A stretch of 64,000 nucleotides of DNA, taken from Patellaria atrata CBS 101060. Lineage: Eukaryota > Ascomycota > Dothideomycetes > Patellariales > Patellariaceae. The DNA lies in assembly GCA_010093705.1 (NCBI GenBank), contig MU006099.1:472757-536756 (forward strand), in the 5' to 3' direction. The position numbers were made by a program, and so were the translations under genes. Positions 1 through 10,800 of the stretch are shown here, piece after piece (position 1 is the stretch's first letter; each line of letters starts with the position of its first letter). The notes beneath the pieces were generated by a model that was given only the letters and a program-made list of their open reading frames with translations, was not told where the DNA came from and searched no databases.

Positions 1-377
1 TTTGAGCGAGTAGTACCGTGAGTAGTACCCAACATCGAGCCATAATTGATGCAAAGTATATTATGGTCAGGAAAGACTCATACCAGTCATCGAGAATGAC
101 TTTGCGAAGAGCATCGTGATTTATCTCGTCATAACGATCAGAAGGACTGTGAGAGCAAGATCTACCACCAGAATACGGTCATAGACTGAGAAGGGTCTCC
201 CATATAGGGACCGTAAAGACTCCTTCAACACTCTACTTACCTGCTTCACAAAGCGAACCAACCAACAACCACAATTTCCTCAAAGTATTCCTTTAAACCC
301 GCTTTAGTAACGTAACTCAAAAACTCATAACCCACCATTACATCTCTCCTCATTGTTCAAGAACCTCATCGCTCGAA
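1..377. other. Upstream region of the first gene
   Basis: No coding frame is visible. The last 100 bases are rich in CTCAT and AAC tracts typical of a fungal 5' leader, and they run into the ATG at 378. The window may begin inside the promoter of this gene. Confidence 0.4.
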
Positions 378-652
378 ATGGGACGCGGAGGGCCGCATCG
401 TCTACCGGATTGCGATGAGGACAACGTGATCAAAAAAGCAAAATGGTAACGCAGACACCTCGACACGCTCCCTGAGAGTGACTAGCACTAATTCTTCTAA
501 CCAGCGATCTAACCTACCAGGAGGAACAAGCGCGGAAAGATAATGTCAAAACTGCAAATGGAGCTCATCCGATAGGAAGCAAAAAGGCTAAAGGCGTCGA
601 TTTGCGTTTACCAGAGGATGTAAAGGACCGCCGGTATAGCGGGTCAAAGTAA
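378..652 (+). CDS. Small conserved-looking hypothetical protein, 71 aa, two exons
   Basis: Modelled as exons 378-445 and 505-652. The intron starts GTAACG, has a CACTAAT branch-like site at about 487-493 and ends CCAG at 504. Without splicing the frame stops at once after AAATGG. With this acceptor the frame stays open for another 49 codons, to TAA at 650-652. A second acceptor at 520 gives a different, shorter frame. The protein starts MGRGGPHRLPD, is rich in Lys, Asp and Glu, and ends in a basic Arg-Arg-Tyr-Ser-Gly-Ser-Lys tail. It has no signal peptide or membrane segment. I do not recognise the family. The conserved-style N-terminus and clean splice phase are the reasons to call it a gene. 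It is too short to be certain. Confidence 0.55.
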
Positions 653-1601
653 CCGCTATTATAATATGTATATGGTGAGGGGAAGAATATCAATACCATC
701 GACATCTGAAATGAGTTATCCTTCTCAAACCAATGTATTATACACTAAAAAATGAGATGTAGACATATTCGGAACCTCCAGAGAATTGGAGATGATGTTT
801 CGACTTACAGCGCTGGTCCTTTGTTGTCATTGCTCGAGAGTGAAAGAGTTTGGCTTTCTCGTCTTTGTCCTCGTTCTTGCTAGGTGACATTCCTTATACA
901 TCCCTAATGGAGCCTAGGGTCAAGACGTCCAATATGTACGTGTGAGAAGGTGGTAGCATTTTGTTACTGTTATCTACGGTGGGTTCCACGGAAAGTCGTC
1001 GTTCGAGATTGTCTCCCAAGGCTTTCACTACTATACTGTCGTAAGATGAGAAGTCGATTCAGATGTTAGTTGCAAACAAAGATGATAGAATGCTAAGAGC
1101 AATGATCAACCTCATTGCTCTTCTTCCGGCATGGTGGAGGAAAATGAAGGCTAAGATTATCACATACACACTACACAATCGAACTAAAAGCATGTTAGAA
1201 CCCCAGTTGCATTTTCCCTAGCATCCAAGTTCGGAATAGAAGTTTTGCTATGCAGCGTCAGGTCTGCATAACTATGTAGAAAAGTTGTTTCGCTAATAAA
1301 TCAGACATAGGGAGTACTGTTACTGAGGACCGTGTGGTGAGCTACCATGGACTACATAGGTCTTACGATGAACCTGTGTAACAAGGTGCATCCCCTGAAC
1401 GGAAGTTTCATCAACAGGCGAGTCTCGGAGGGGCGAGTTCTGAACGGTAATCAGCTATTCTCCAGCATCGCCGTTGGTGTTTGACTCAATTAGTGCGGAC
1501 TTGTTTAGTGCTATGGGGTCCCTCGGTTCGATTGGATCTGTCGTCTTGAAAACGCTGTTCTCTTAGTATGTCCAAGGAGCCTCGCAGTGAGACGGTACCA
1601 C
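653..1601. other. Intergenic region between the small gene and HP1
   Basis: About 950 bp with stop codons in all frames. It should hold the 3' end of the small + strand gene and the terminator of the - strand HP1 gene. I see nothing else that can be supported. Confidence 0.4.
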
Positions 1602-2446
1602 TTACAGATGTTGCTCGTAGTACTGAAGCATCTTTTGAGGACACTTCTGATTGATAGTAGCGAGTCGGTGCACGCTCTTGTTTCCGTTATTCCACACAAT
1701 ATACGCGTGACGTGTCTTCTCACCCGTAGTTGGGTCAGGTTTCTCCTCAACCGTATCGATGGCCATCACCTCGTTCTCCCAGCTCCCCTTCGGTGGCTGC
1801 CATTCTCGTTTGAACTTTGGTGGTGCTTCTGAGGTTGCTGAACCCGACGATTCCCGCTTCATCTTTTTCCTTCCCCGGCCTCCTTTCTCCTTTTCAATTG
1901 GAGTCGCCGCTGCGCTTGTGGAGATCTTCCGTTTGGCCTCCTTCTTTGGCAGTACGGGTCTACCACCGATTTTCTTAAAGTATGCTGCAAGGGCTTCGGG
2001 TGCGGTTTCCAGATTTTCCTCCGGCTCCCATGTCATATCATCCTTACTGTTGTATCCTTGCCATTTGACTTGGTAGTAGAGCTCCTACTATCTGGTTAAC
2101 GTTTCTATTGCGAGAGACATGGTGTCAGTCGTAGCTCACTTTGCCGGCGAACTTGTGTCCCATGATCTTTTCTACGACATATCTGAAGTAGTGAGTTAGC
2201 CTCGCCTCTTGATTGTCAAGTTGATCGTATACTCCTCTGTATCGCCCTCTTCCTCATCCTCCTCTGCAATATCGTCCTCGTCCTCTGACTCAGCCTTCGC
2301 CGTCACTTTCTTTGCAGGAATAGCGTCACTACTTCCTGACTGTGAAGCTTCATCATCGCTTATGGCAGCTATTTAGATCGAAGTCAGTCTGGATACATTA
2401 CAAAGGCGCGGTGGGTGCAACTGATGTGAGGGGGCGTACGAGGCAT
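1602..2446 (-). CDS. hpo: Heterochromatin protein 1 (chromodomain plus chromoshadow domain), 222 aa
   Basis: Read on the minus strand with exons 2446-2440, 2368-2233, 2182-2140 and 2084-1602. Phases join exactly to a 222-residue protein. Residues 48-102 form a chromodomain: YVVEKI, then VKWQGY, then TWEPEENL. The aromatic cage is Y49, W70 and Y73, the residues that bind methylated H3K9 in the HP1/Swi6 family. An acidic Glu/Asp-rich stretch (30-48) precedes it and a basic hinge (108-142) follows. Residues 156-222 form the chromoshadow dimerisation domain (KGSWENEV, then YIVWNNGNKSVHRL). The role inferred from the family is binding H3K9me in the nucleus and silencing. The first exon is only 7 nt (ATGCCTC). 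CCT5 diverges from it across 407 bp. The symbol follows the Neurospora HP1 gene. Identification is strong; the tiny first exon is the least certain part. Confidence 0.93.
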
Positions 2447-2853
2447 TTCGTCAATTGGCCGCGCGAGTTGACGTGACGGTATCTATACAACCAGTGGTTG
2501 AAGGATCTAAACGCGGTCGCAAACTGATACCTTGAGTGATATCTTTGAAATTGAGTATGCTATGTTCTCAGGTGAAATGGTAGCTTTGAAAGATGCGACG
2601 AACCAGGAAGCTTGTTGATGAGCTTGGAAGGTGGATTTGTCGCGTAACGGTCGGAACTAGAGCTTCGCGAGGGTCTTCAAAATCACGTGCAGGGATTTTC
2701 GATATCGCCGCAACTTTTTTGACATCAACAGCTCCGCGAACCCCACATAACGTCGAACACGTCCTTTTCCTACTCCGCTGGTGCGAAATAATCGCACACT
2801 GTATATTCTTTTGAACACGCCTAGGAATTTCTAATATCTAGCAAACCAACAGT
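2447..2853. promoter_or_regulatory. Divergent promoter of HP1 and CCT5
   Basis: A 407-bp gap lies between the start codons of HP1 (-) and CCT5 (+), so both promoters and 5' leaders must fit here. An open frame of 73 codons inside it shows no family resemblance. Shared regulation is possible but not shown by the sequence. Confidence 0.6.
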
Positions 2854-5800
2854 ATGGCAATGCGTAAGTAATTCCAATATGCATTTTCTAAGCTTGAAAT
2901 CTGTAAAGCTATATCTAGAGCATATGTCCTTTTCTTCTCAAGCAAAATGCTAATGTTTACGGTTCACAGAAATTGATATGTCGCAAGGTATGCCTCAAAC
3001 GCTCCGTTATATCCCATGTTCTCCCCGTTACCCCGTCCCAGGCAGCTAATATTGGTTCGTACAGCCCAAGTGATGAAGGATGAGTCGGGCAGGCCTTTTA
3101 TAATAGTTAGAGAGTACGTCTTATATTCAGGGAGCTAGTAACAGGGCGTTGTATGGGTTAAAAATGTGTGTTGACTATCGGTAGCCAAGGGAAAAAGAAG
3201 AGACAGCACGGCAATGAAGCTGTAAAGTCACATATACTGGCAGCCCGAACAGTCGCAAATATTGTCAAGACGTCGCTTGTAGGAGATTGTATATCAACAT
3301 GTACGAGCCATATCTGACGGGATTTCTATAGGGACCTAGAGGGCTTGATAAGATTCTGATTTCGCCCGACGGAGATATCACAGTGACGAACGATGGCGCA
3401 ACGATCCTTTCACAAGTACGTAAAATGGCGCACTTTGAAGAGAATGTTATGCTGATGTTATGAGATAGATGGAAATTTCTAATAACGTTGCGCGACTCCT
3501 GGTAGAACTATCCAAATCGCAAGATGAGGAAATAGGGGATGGTACAACTGGCGTGGTTGTTCTCGCAGGAGCTCTATTAGAACAAGCTGCAGACCTCATC
3601 GACAAGGGTATTCACCCTATCCGTATAGCCGACGGCTATGACCAAGCATGCGAGGTAGCAGTGGCAGAGTTGGATAAGATTTGTGACACTATCGACTTTT
3701 CCAAGGAGCAAACCTCAAACTTGTTCAAAGTCGCAAAGACAAGTTTAGGAAGCAAAATTGTTTCCAAAGCACATGACCAGTTTGCACAGATTGCTGTAGA
3801 CGCCGTATTATCCGTCGCTGATCTGGAACGAAAAGATGTGGATTTCGAACTTATTAAGGTGGACGGCAAGGTTGGTGGATCTCTAGAAGATACCATACTT
3901 GTTAAGGGAGTAGTAGTGGATAAGGACTTTTCACATCCTCAGATGCCATCAGAGGTTCGGGACGCCAAACTAGCCATTCTCACCTGCGCTTTCGAACCTC
4001 CTAAACCAAAGACGAAGCACAAGCTGGACATATCATCCGTAGAGGAGTATAAGCGGTTACAGAAATACGAGTCCACGAAGTTTACAGAAATGATACAACA
4101 AATAAAGGATACGGGTGCTAATGTGGTAATATGCCAATGGGGTTTCGACGACGAAGCCAATCACCTACTCTTGACAAACGAACTTCCCGCTGTACGTTGG
4201 GTAGGTGGCCCGGAGATCGAGCTCATTGCCATTGCCACGAATGGAAGGATAGTACCCAGGTTTGAAGATCTGAGCGCGGAAAAACTGGGTAAAGCAGGCA
4301 TTGTCCGAGAGATGTCGTTTGGCACAACGAGAGATAAGATGCTAGTGATTGAAGAATGCGCAAATACTCGAGCCGTCACAGTCTTTGTCCGCGGAAGCAA
4401 TAAGATGGTAGGTCGAGATACGAGCTATTGTTTATGCTATCAATTGTACCTGAAAAGGAAGAGGCTGACTAACGAAAAACGTGCTAACTCCCACTGTAGA
4501 TTATCGACGAAGCAAAGCGCTCGCTTCACGACGCACTCTGTGTCGTTCGAAATCTAGTTCGCGATAATCGGATAGTCTACGGTGGTGGAGCCGCAGAAAT
4601 AGCTTGCTCATTAGCCGTGGAGGATGCTGCGGTCAAGGCAAGTTTCCTCTATATCCAGGATCTACATCAACGTGATTATCAGGAGAAAGTTATTTAACAT
4701 CACGCGTTGAATAGAGCCCAGGTCTCGAACAGTACGCGATGCGTGCTTTCGCGGACGCACTCGACAGCGTACCCATGGCTTTGGCCGAGAATTCTGGCTT
4801 GAGCCCCATCGAAACGCTAGCGTCGATTAAATCTAAGCAAGTCAAGGAAAAGAATACTAGACTTGGGGTGGATTGTATGCAGACTGGCAGTAATGGTAAG
4901 TCGTTAGCTCCTATTTGCTTATTGGTACAAAAGGTAGCGCTGAGTGATCACTCTGCGTGCTACATCTCTCTAATTCGTCTGCGCTGCCTATTTTCACCTA
5001 TTTCAATGAATTTTCTATTCCTCCGCCAACACCGCCCTCAGCGCTGTACCCGCGCTTGCCTTGATTATTTTTTGAGTTTCCTATTCAGCTTTCTTACATG
5101 TCTCTTTTTCTTTGTGATGGTTCAGGTGATGCGTTCCTGAGACTGTAACATATCCCCATTGGCGTCTCATTAGCACACCGCCATCCGCGTGGGAGACATA
5201 ACCCCCACGCAGCATACGGACATTTTTTCTTTTGTTCATCCCGCACCAGTAGGACACCAGTGGCTGCAGTTATGCGAATTCCCCAACTCTATCATTATTC
5301 GCTTCTCGTTCCGTTTTGCGATCTTGGAAGATGCACTCCGCATCAAGCAGAACACATGAACAACTGCGCAGAATACGGCCGCTGATTCGATCGCCCATCA
5401 CAGATATGCGCGAACATTTCGTCATCGATCCCTTAATCTCTAAACGGCAGCAGCTTCTACTAGCAACTCAGTTGTGCCGAATGGTTCTAAAGGTACGTTT
5501 GCTTTTCCATTATAGCTCACTATCTCTCCTCCTCCCAACAACCGTCAAATCTCCGTTCAACGCCTTCCCGTTTCTGTTCCGTTCCCTCTACCCTTTCTCG
5601 AGTCAGTAGTATTCCTACACCCGTCTCTCACAGCCGGTTTCTTCTACCCACCCGGTGGCGTCCAGCCTCGCATGCTCCACAGCACTCGCACCCTCCCTAT
5701 CCAGATCTTTTTCGTCCCAACTCCCACGTCCTCGCCAGTGGTCACACGAAGCACCGTGCCTCGGACCCCTCTTTTCCCGCTTCTCTGGCAATTTTCCCCC

Positions 5801-6392
5801 CGCGAAACCCCTCACACCTGGTGGTTGGGTCACGTGGGGCCCAAATAGCTACGAAGTTGCAAAAGTCGGGAAGCTCGTGATGGGCGGAATTGGGGCGCAC
5901 GGCCCGCCGGTCGTGCCCTTCCCTCATCCGCGATGCCGCGACAAGCAGGCAGCGCGAAGTGAAGCGAAGGATTTCGTGTCACGCCGGGCGGGAAGGAGCG
6001 GGAAGGGAAGGCGGGAGACATCTCTGTGTCACCTTCATCTCTGACCACCACTCCGATCCTTCAAAGAGATTACGGTCCTCTCCGTGCCCGTTTCGTGGGC
6101 ACGATTTCTATATTTTCTATTCCCGTGCCTCTTATAGGTCGGATTTATCCTGTCCTTATCGCGGTGCGGTAGCGAGACGTGCCGTTGGAAGGAAGCACCA
6201 CTGTCCCGAGGGTGCGGGTGGGATCGGCTTCCTTGTCTGGTCTCCTCATGCTCTCTCAACATCTCTGTTTTTCGTACCTACCTACCTTTTTGCTACTTAC
6301 TCTTGGTTTCTTTTGTGTGAATGAGAGGGATGTACTGACAGTATCAGATTAACAACGTCATCATCGCCGGCAGCGACGAGAACGATTTCTAA
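2854..6392 (+). CDS. CCT5: T-complex protein 1 subunit epsilon (CCT5), group II chaperonin, 548 aa
   Basis: Ten exons were modelled: 2854-2863, 2970-2987, 3065-3113, 3185-3278, 3332-3415, 3469-4407, 4500-4637, 4715-4895, 5404-5492 and 6348-6392. They sum to 1647 nt, in phase throughout. The protein starts MAMQIDMSQAQV and ends GSDENDF, both typical of the epsilon subunit. Chaperonin ATP-site motifs are present: a LGPRGLDKI block, [14 protein letters not shown] and [10 protein letters not shown]. It is one of eight subunits of the cytosolic CCT/TRiC ring that folds actin and tubulin. Intron 7 begins GC instead of GT (4638). Introns 8 (508 nt) and 9 (855 nt) are much longer than the rest (53-106 nt). 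Convergent with the CHY zinc-finger gene. Confidence 0.95.
4638..4714 (+). other. GC-AG intron in CCT5
   Basis: The exon ends GCGGTCAAG and is followed by GCAAGT, a GC donor that otherwise matches the consensus. The acceptor is TAG at 4712-4714. Only this choice joins the chaperonin sequence AVEDAAVK to [12 protein letters not shown] in phase 0. Confidence 0.85.
5493..6347 (+). other. Unusually long last intron of CCT5 (855 nt)
   Basis: The donor is GTACGT at 5493 and the acceptor CAG at 6345-6347. The final exon codes only for the last 14 residues. The intron is locally GC-rich (about 5640-6030) and carries several overlapping open frames of 60-144 codons on both strands. None resembles a known protein. 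A nested RNA gene cannot be excluded by eye. Confidence 0.7.
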
Positions 6393-7565
6393 CCAACCCT
6401 CCCCCGTCCCTTCCTCCCCTCTTTCCCCCATAAAGAAACACAGTCATCCTGCACAGCTCAGCATCTCTTGATACCTTACCCATTGTAACGTTCACCCAGC
6501 AATCGGTCCGACTCCACTTTCCCGCCGACGACGGATCTGTGGCGTTCGCCATCTTTTAACGATTTCTTTAAAAAAAAAATTTCTCTTCTAGCCAAAACGT
6601 CTGCATGAGGGGTACGGGCACTACGATTATCCTGAATTGCCGGCCTGGCTGGGGTGGGCAACGGAGAAAATGAAGGATCGGGAGGATTTTGGAGTGGTGT
6701 GCATGTGGCTGAGAACGCCTGTTTGTTGGTGAACTTGGGGAACTACCGGGATGGGGAGGGGTGCATTTGTGGCGTTTCTCTTGTGTCTATAGAAAACTAC
6801 AAAGTATGAAGTTGGGAAGATAGAAAAAGGTCATGCGAATTATGAGGTGATAGATGTCTTTTGTGGTACTCATATCGTGATCATGTGCCATGAATCCACT
6901 ATACATCCTCCCCAAACCGTCGCTGATACCCCTCGCTTTCCGTCATCGGGAACTTCCCAACGTAAGAAGAGGCTGGATCTGCGGTAGACGTACGGATAGG
7001 GATAAGTATAGGAACTACAGTACGAACGGATAGACAACCGATCCTTCCATTTACGAACCTACGGACCTACGCACCTTACGAACTGAGACTGGGGTTGTTA
7101 CTTGTACAGTACCTTAGGTATGATGAGGTGCGATACAAGCATTCCCCAGCTTCCCTAGAATCCTGCTGTATGTTTAAAATTCCACGTATGTACTGTACGT
7201 ATGGACGAGGATCAGGTGTTCCAGACTTTCTGATAGTTTGATATATGGTTATGGATGCTGGTATGGATATCTGGCAGCTTCTACCGTAATGCAGGAACGG
7301 GTGTAGTTCTTGGAAGTTGTAGAATTGGGATTGGGATTCGGTCTATGGAGAATCTCGAAGGTTGAGTTGAGAAGGTAAGTTTGACTCAAACTCAAAATGG
7401 GATTTAATCACGAGAAACGGGACGAGAGGGAGTAAGTTATCGTTGCGACGTTCTTGATACCTGTATCGAAGACGATAGAACTGGTATAAGGACCTTCCCG
7501 ACGTCTCTGATATTCCAGAACATGTGCATACAGGGAAGTCTCTACTCGAGGTACTGTACGCATCC

Positions 7566-7633
<68 letters not shown>

Positions 7634-7847
7634 ATACCGTACAGTACCTCCATGCCCCCTACCAACCTCAATTCCCAAACCCGACTCCGCAAACCCCCTA
7701 GCAGCAGACTCACCTCTTTCACCCTCCCAACCCGCGCGAGGTGTCCACATAGCACCGAAAGCGCCGGAAGATGGTGAGACTTTGAGTACCGACACGTGGG
7801 ATCACCGGGATGTCCAGTGGACGCTGCGAATGCACGCATGCGGCATG
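6393..7847. other. Convergent intergenic region (CCT5 / CHY gene 3' ends)
   Basis: About 1.45 kb containing both terminators, short repeats of ACGNACCTACG type near 7000-7070, four copies of a GTACTGTAC or TGTACAGTAC motif (7103, 7190, 7551, 7639) and a GT microsatellite. No gene is visible. Open frames over the GT tract are artefacts of the repeat. Confidence 0.5.
7571..7630. repeat. (GT)30 dinucleotide microsatellite
   Basis: Sixty uninterrupted bases of GT repeat, flanked on both sides within about 20 bp by copies of the GTACTGTAC-type motif (7551-7559 and 7639-7647). Such alternating purine-pyrimidine tracts can adopt Z-DNA and are length-polymorphic. Confidence 0.98.
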
Positions 7848-10800
7848 CTATGCCTTCGGTTTCGTGCCCGGTCGGCGCTTGTATTTGCGTGGGTCTGTAA
7901 AGTATCAGTATCCATCGATGTGCCTGAATGGTTAAAAATGGCTGGGTAAGGGGTTGGGTTGAAAGGGTATGAAAGATGTGATGGGGTTTGCTACTGTATC
8001 GCTGGACGCCGTTGGAGACCAGACGGGAAGGGAAGGGGTCGGGACTAGGTCTATGGATAGAAGGAGCGGCAAATGTACTGTAGCAACGTTACACCGCAGG
8101 AGATGGTGTTGAGGAGAGGTGGGATTCGAGATTTTCTGGAAGGACGCTAGAACGGAGTGGATACTGGGATGGAAGGATGGGAAGATGATATGGTAAGGTA
8201 GTAGATGCGGTACGTACCTTTTCTCGACATGCGAGCTTTATCCCGTGTGCCTGCATTTTGAAAACATCAAATGTTAGCTACTGTGAGTGAAGATTGCACG
8301 AAAAGTCCTTCTTTTGTGGATACTGTATCCGGTTCGTCACCCATAATTGTGGGTTGCGGGCGTTACTGTAAGTTTGTTCTTCATTTCCATCGGGAAACTT
8401 CCAGTTCGAGATGCCAGGACCGATAGTCCTAGTATACTCCCACAGCCATGATGCCAAAGAGGGATCCAAGACTCCAATGCAGCTGAGACCAAGGCTCTTG
8501 AAATGCAAATGTGAGATATCCTCTTCCCCTCCGCGATCTCGAAAAGCTGAGTCCCTTCATCAACGGACTTCCATAAAACTAAGTGCTTCCTTAGGCATCT
8601 GCAAGCTGCAGCCCTACCCCAAACACCCCCGTGCACCCCCAAAGACCACTACCAGATCCGGAAATATTCCAGCAACAAGCGTCGGACTCGATATTGGTTC
8701 ATGACTCTCCAATTGCAGGTAGTAGGCCCGATAGCTTTTGCGCTTGCAACGAACGGATCGCGCACTAAAGACGTTGGTGTGGGTGGGGGTAACCCCCGTA
8801 ACCCCCATCATGCCCGGTTGCGCTGCATTGACGTATCTTGACCCAAATGGGAAGGTCCCGGAAGGATAGTTGCGCACGTGGGAGCAAGGAAGGAGGGAAG
8901 CGTAGAATGGTTCTTGATGCCTCTAGATAGGCAGTCGAGCGTTCTGAACGATTATTGCTGGTGGTGCTGTTTTCGAGTCTGATGATCGTTTCGGGGTTCG
9001 CTTGCTGGATCTCGATCGACTCTCTCGTGGGGTGGGAAAACCGAGGTCCAGGACGATGGTTTGGGAGAGCTCTCCCAGCTGCTGCAACCAGTTTCGGTTC
9101 ACGGCGAAGATGAAGTAGAGCTTCCAGCGAGTTTTTCCACGTGAATCCGAATTTTGAATCAAATGAAATCATTTTTGCTTACCTTTTCCACCTTCCCAAA
9201 AACCGGTGCTTTTCTTACCGGTCAACGCCGAGTGGCATATCCCGCAGTCTTCTGGACGGTAGTTTTGTTCCCTTGAACCTAGATAGAGGAAGTTCCTTGT
9301 TAGCGTTTTGGATAGTTCGATGGTCGTTTTCAGGTACGGTAGTCATGTAACTGGCGGAGAAAGCACCGCGAATGTATGTGATAGGGAGATGAAGACGAAT
9401 GTATCCTTACAGAGGCCACTGTATATACCGTATTTGTTAGTAAATGTTACATGATAACATAAGAGAGAAAACGATCCGACTAGAGATCAAGACGTAGAAT
9501 ATAGAAAGGGTAGGTAAACGTCAATAGCCAAGTGCCATGACATTATTTAAGGTGATGTGGGGTGAAAACGTCTCAGTGGAGCAAAGGTATCTGTACGCGT
9601 ACAGGTACTGTACAGCTGTACAGTACGCTGCATAACATAGCATCTTGATAGAGAATACTAATGTATCTCCAAGATATTGATGCCGTGTAATACAAATTAT
9701 CCCGAGTCACAAACGGAAAAATTATAACATAAAGTTGCACTCACCAAATCATTCTATTCGCATGTTCATTTGGATGATCGCTAGCCTCATCATGGCATCT
9801 GTGAAAGATTGATGAGTTGTCAGTCACCCGCTCAACTACTGCGGTCGTTCATATGCCACAAGTCCGTAGCGCTCCCGCTCGCGCGTCACAGATTTTAACA
9901 GCCGCAAAGGACGGGGGGGAAATGACCAACCTGTCGCACGGGAACACTTTCTGGCAGCAAGAAAACCTACAGAAAGATCATCTTGTCAGCTGCGGATTTC
10001 GCTGATGATGCAGGAGAGCGATCAATATACCTAAACCATCGATATGACTTCGCATAGTGTCTACAACGGCCCCGTTTAGGCAATTCCTCGCCCGCCGTAA
10101 TTCCAAGCTTTTCCTTGACCTGTAGGGAGACATGAATCAGGTTATTTCCCTCATGACTCTATTCTGACGGAAGGAAGTCTGTCCCTGCAGACTGTAAACG
10201 TGCGCGCGGCGGGCATCGAAACATTTCTCCTGAGAATATGAAGGAAATCACCCACCTTCTTTCGAAGAACGGTGTTGATAGCGCGAACTATTACGACTCA
10301 GAATGCTGACCCACAATCGGCTTGGCCGATGTTGGTCGAAAAGCTTCACGCTGTTGACTACCGAGGTAGCTACTGTATGTGTGCCGTGTACTAGACGACC
10401 AACGATCTGTCGGGATGATGTAACTTACCAGTCGCGGTGTTCACACGTAGAAACTTCACCTCTGGAATGCGGAACGCTATAGTAGAAAGTTATTAGGACT
10501 GTAACCTCATCGTGTCCTGATCGCAGCTTGATTATCATACTCATCTTGCGGTGACACTCTCGGCATATTGCTATAGCAGACTCCCCTCTCACTGAGACAA
10601 CTCCTGGATCGGAATAAGGGGTTGAACATTCGGAACATGTCGGCGTGAAAGTGCTAGTACGCTCGGTCAATGCTATGTATACACTCTCTCGGCGAGAATG
10701 ATAATACCTTGGTAGGAGATCGACCACGGTACAACCATCGAGGTCAAGATATCCTGCTCGTGCGGAATTGGCATGCATCATGTCCATTCGATAGCCTCAA

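Noticed and set aside
5655-6044. Open frames inside the last CCT5 intron as a nested gene
   Set aside because: Overlapping frames on both strands in a GC-rich patch, without domain similarity. Kept only as a question under the long-intron finding.
7343-7949. Frames of 68-150 codons on both strands over the GT tract
   Set aside because: They are produced by the repeat itself (poly Cys-Val and poly His-Thr) and end in unrelated sequence.
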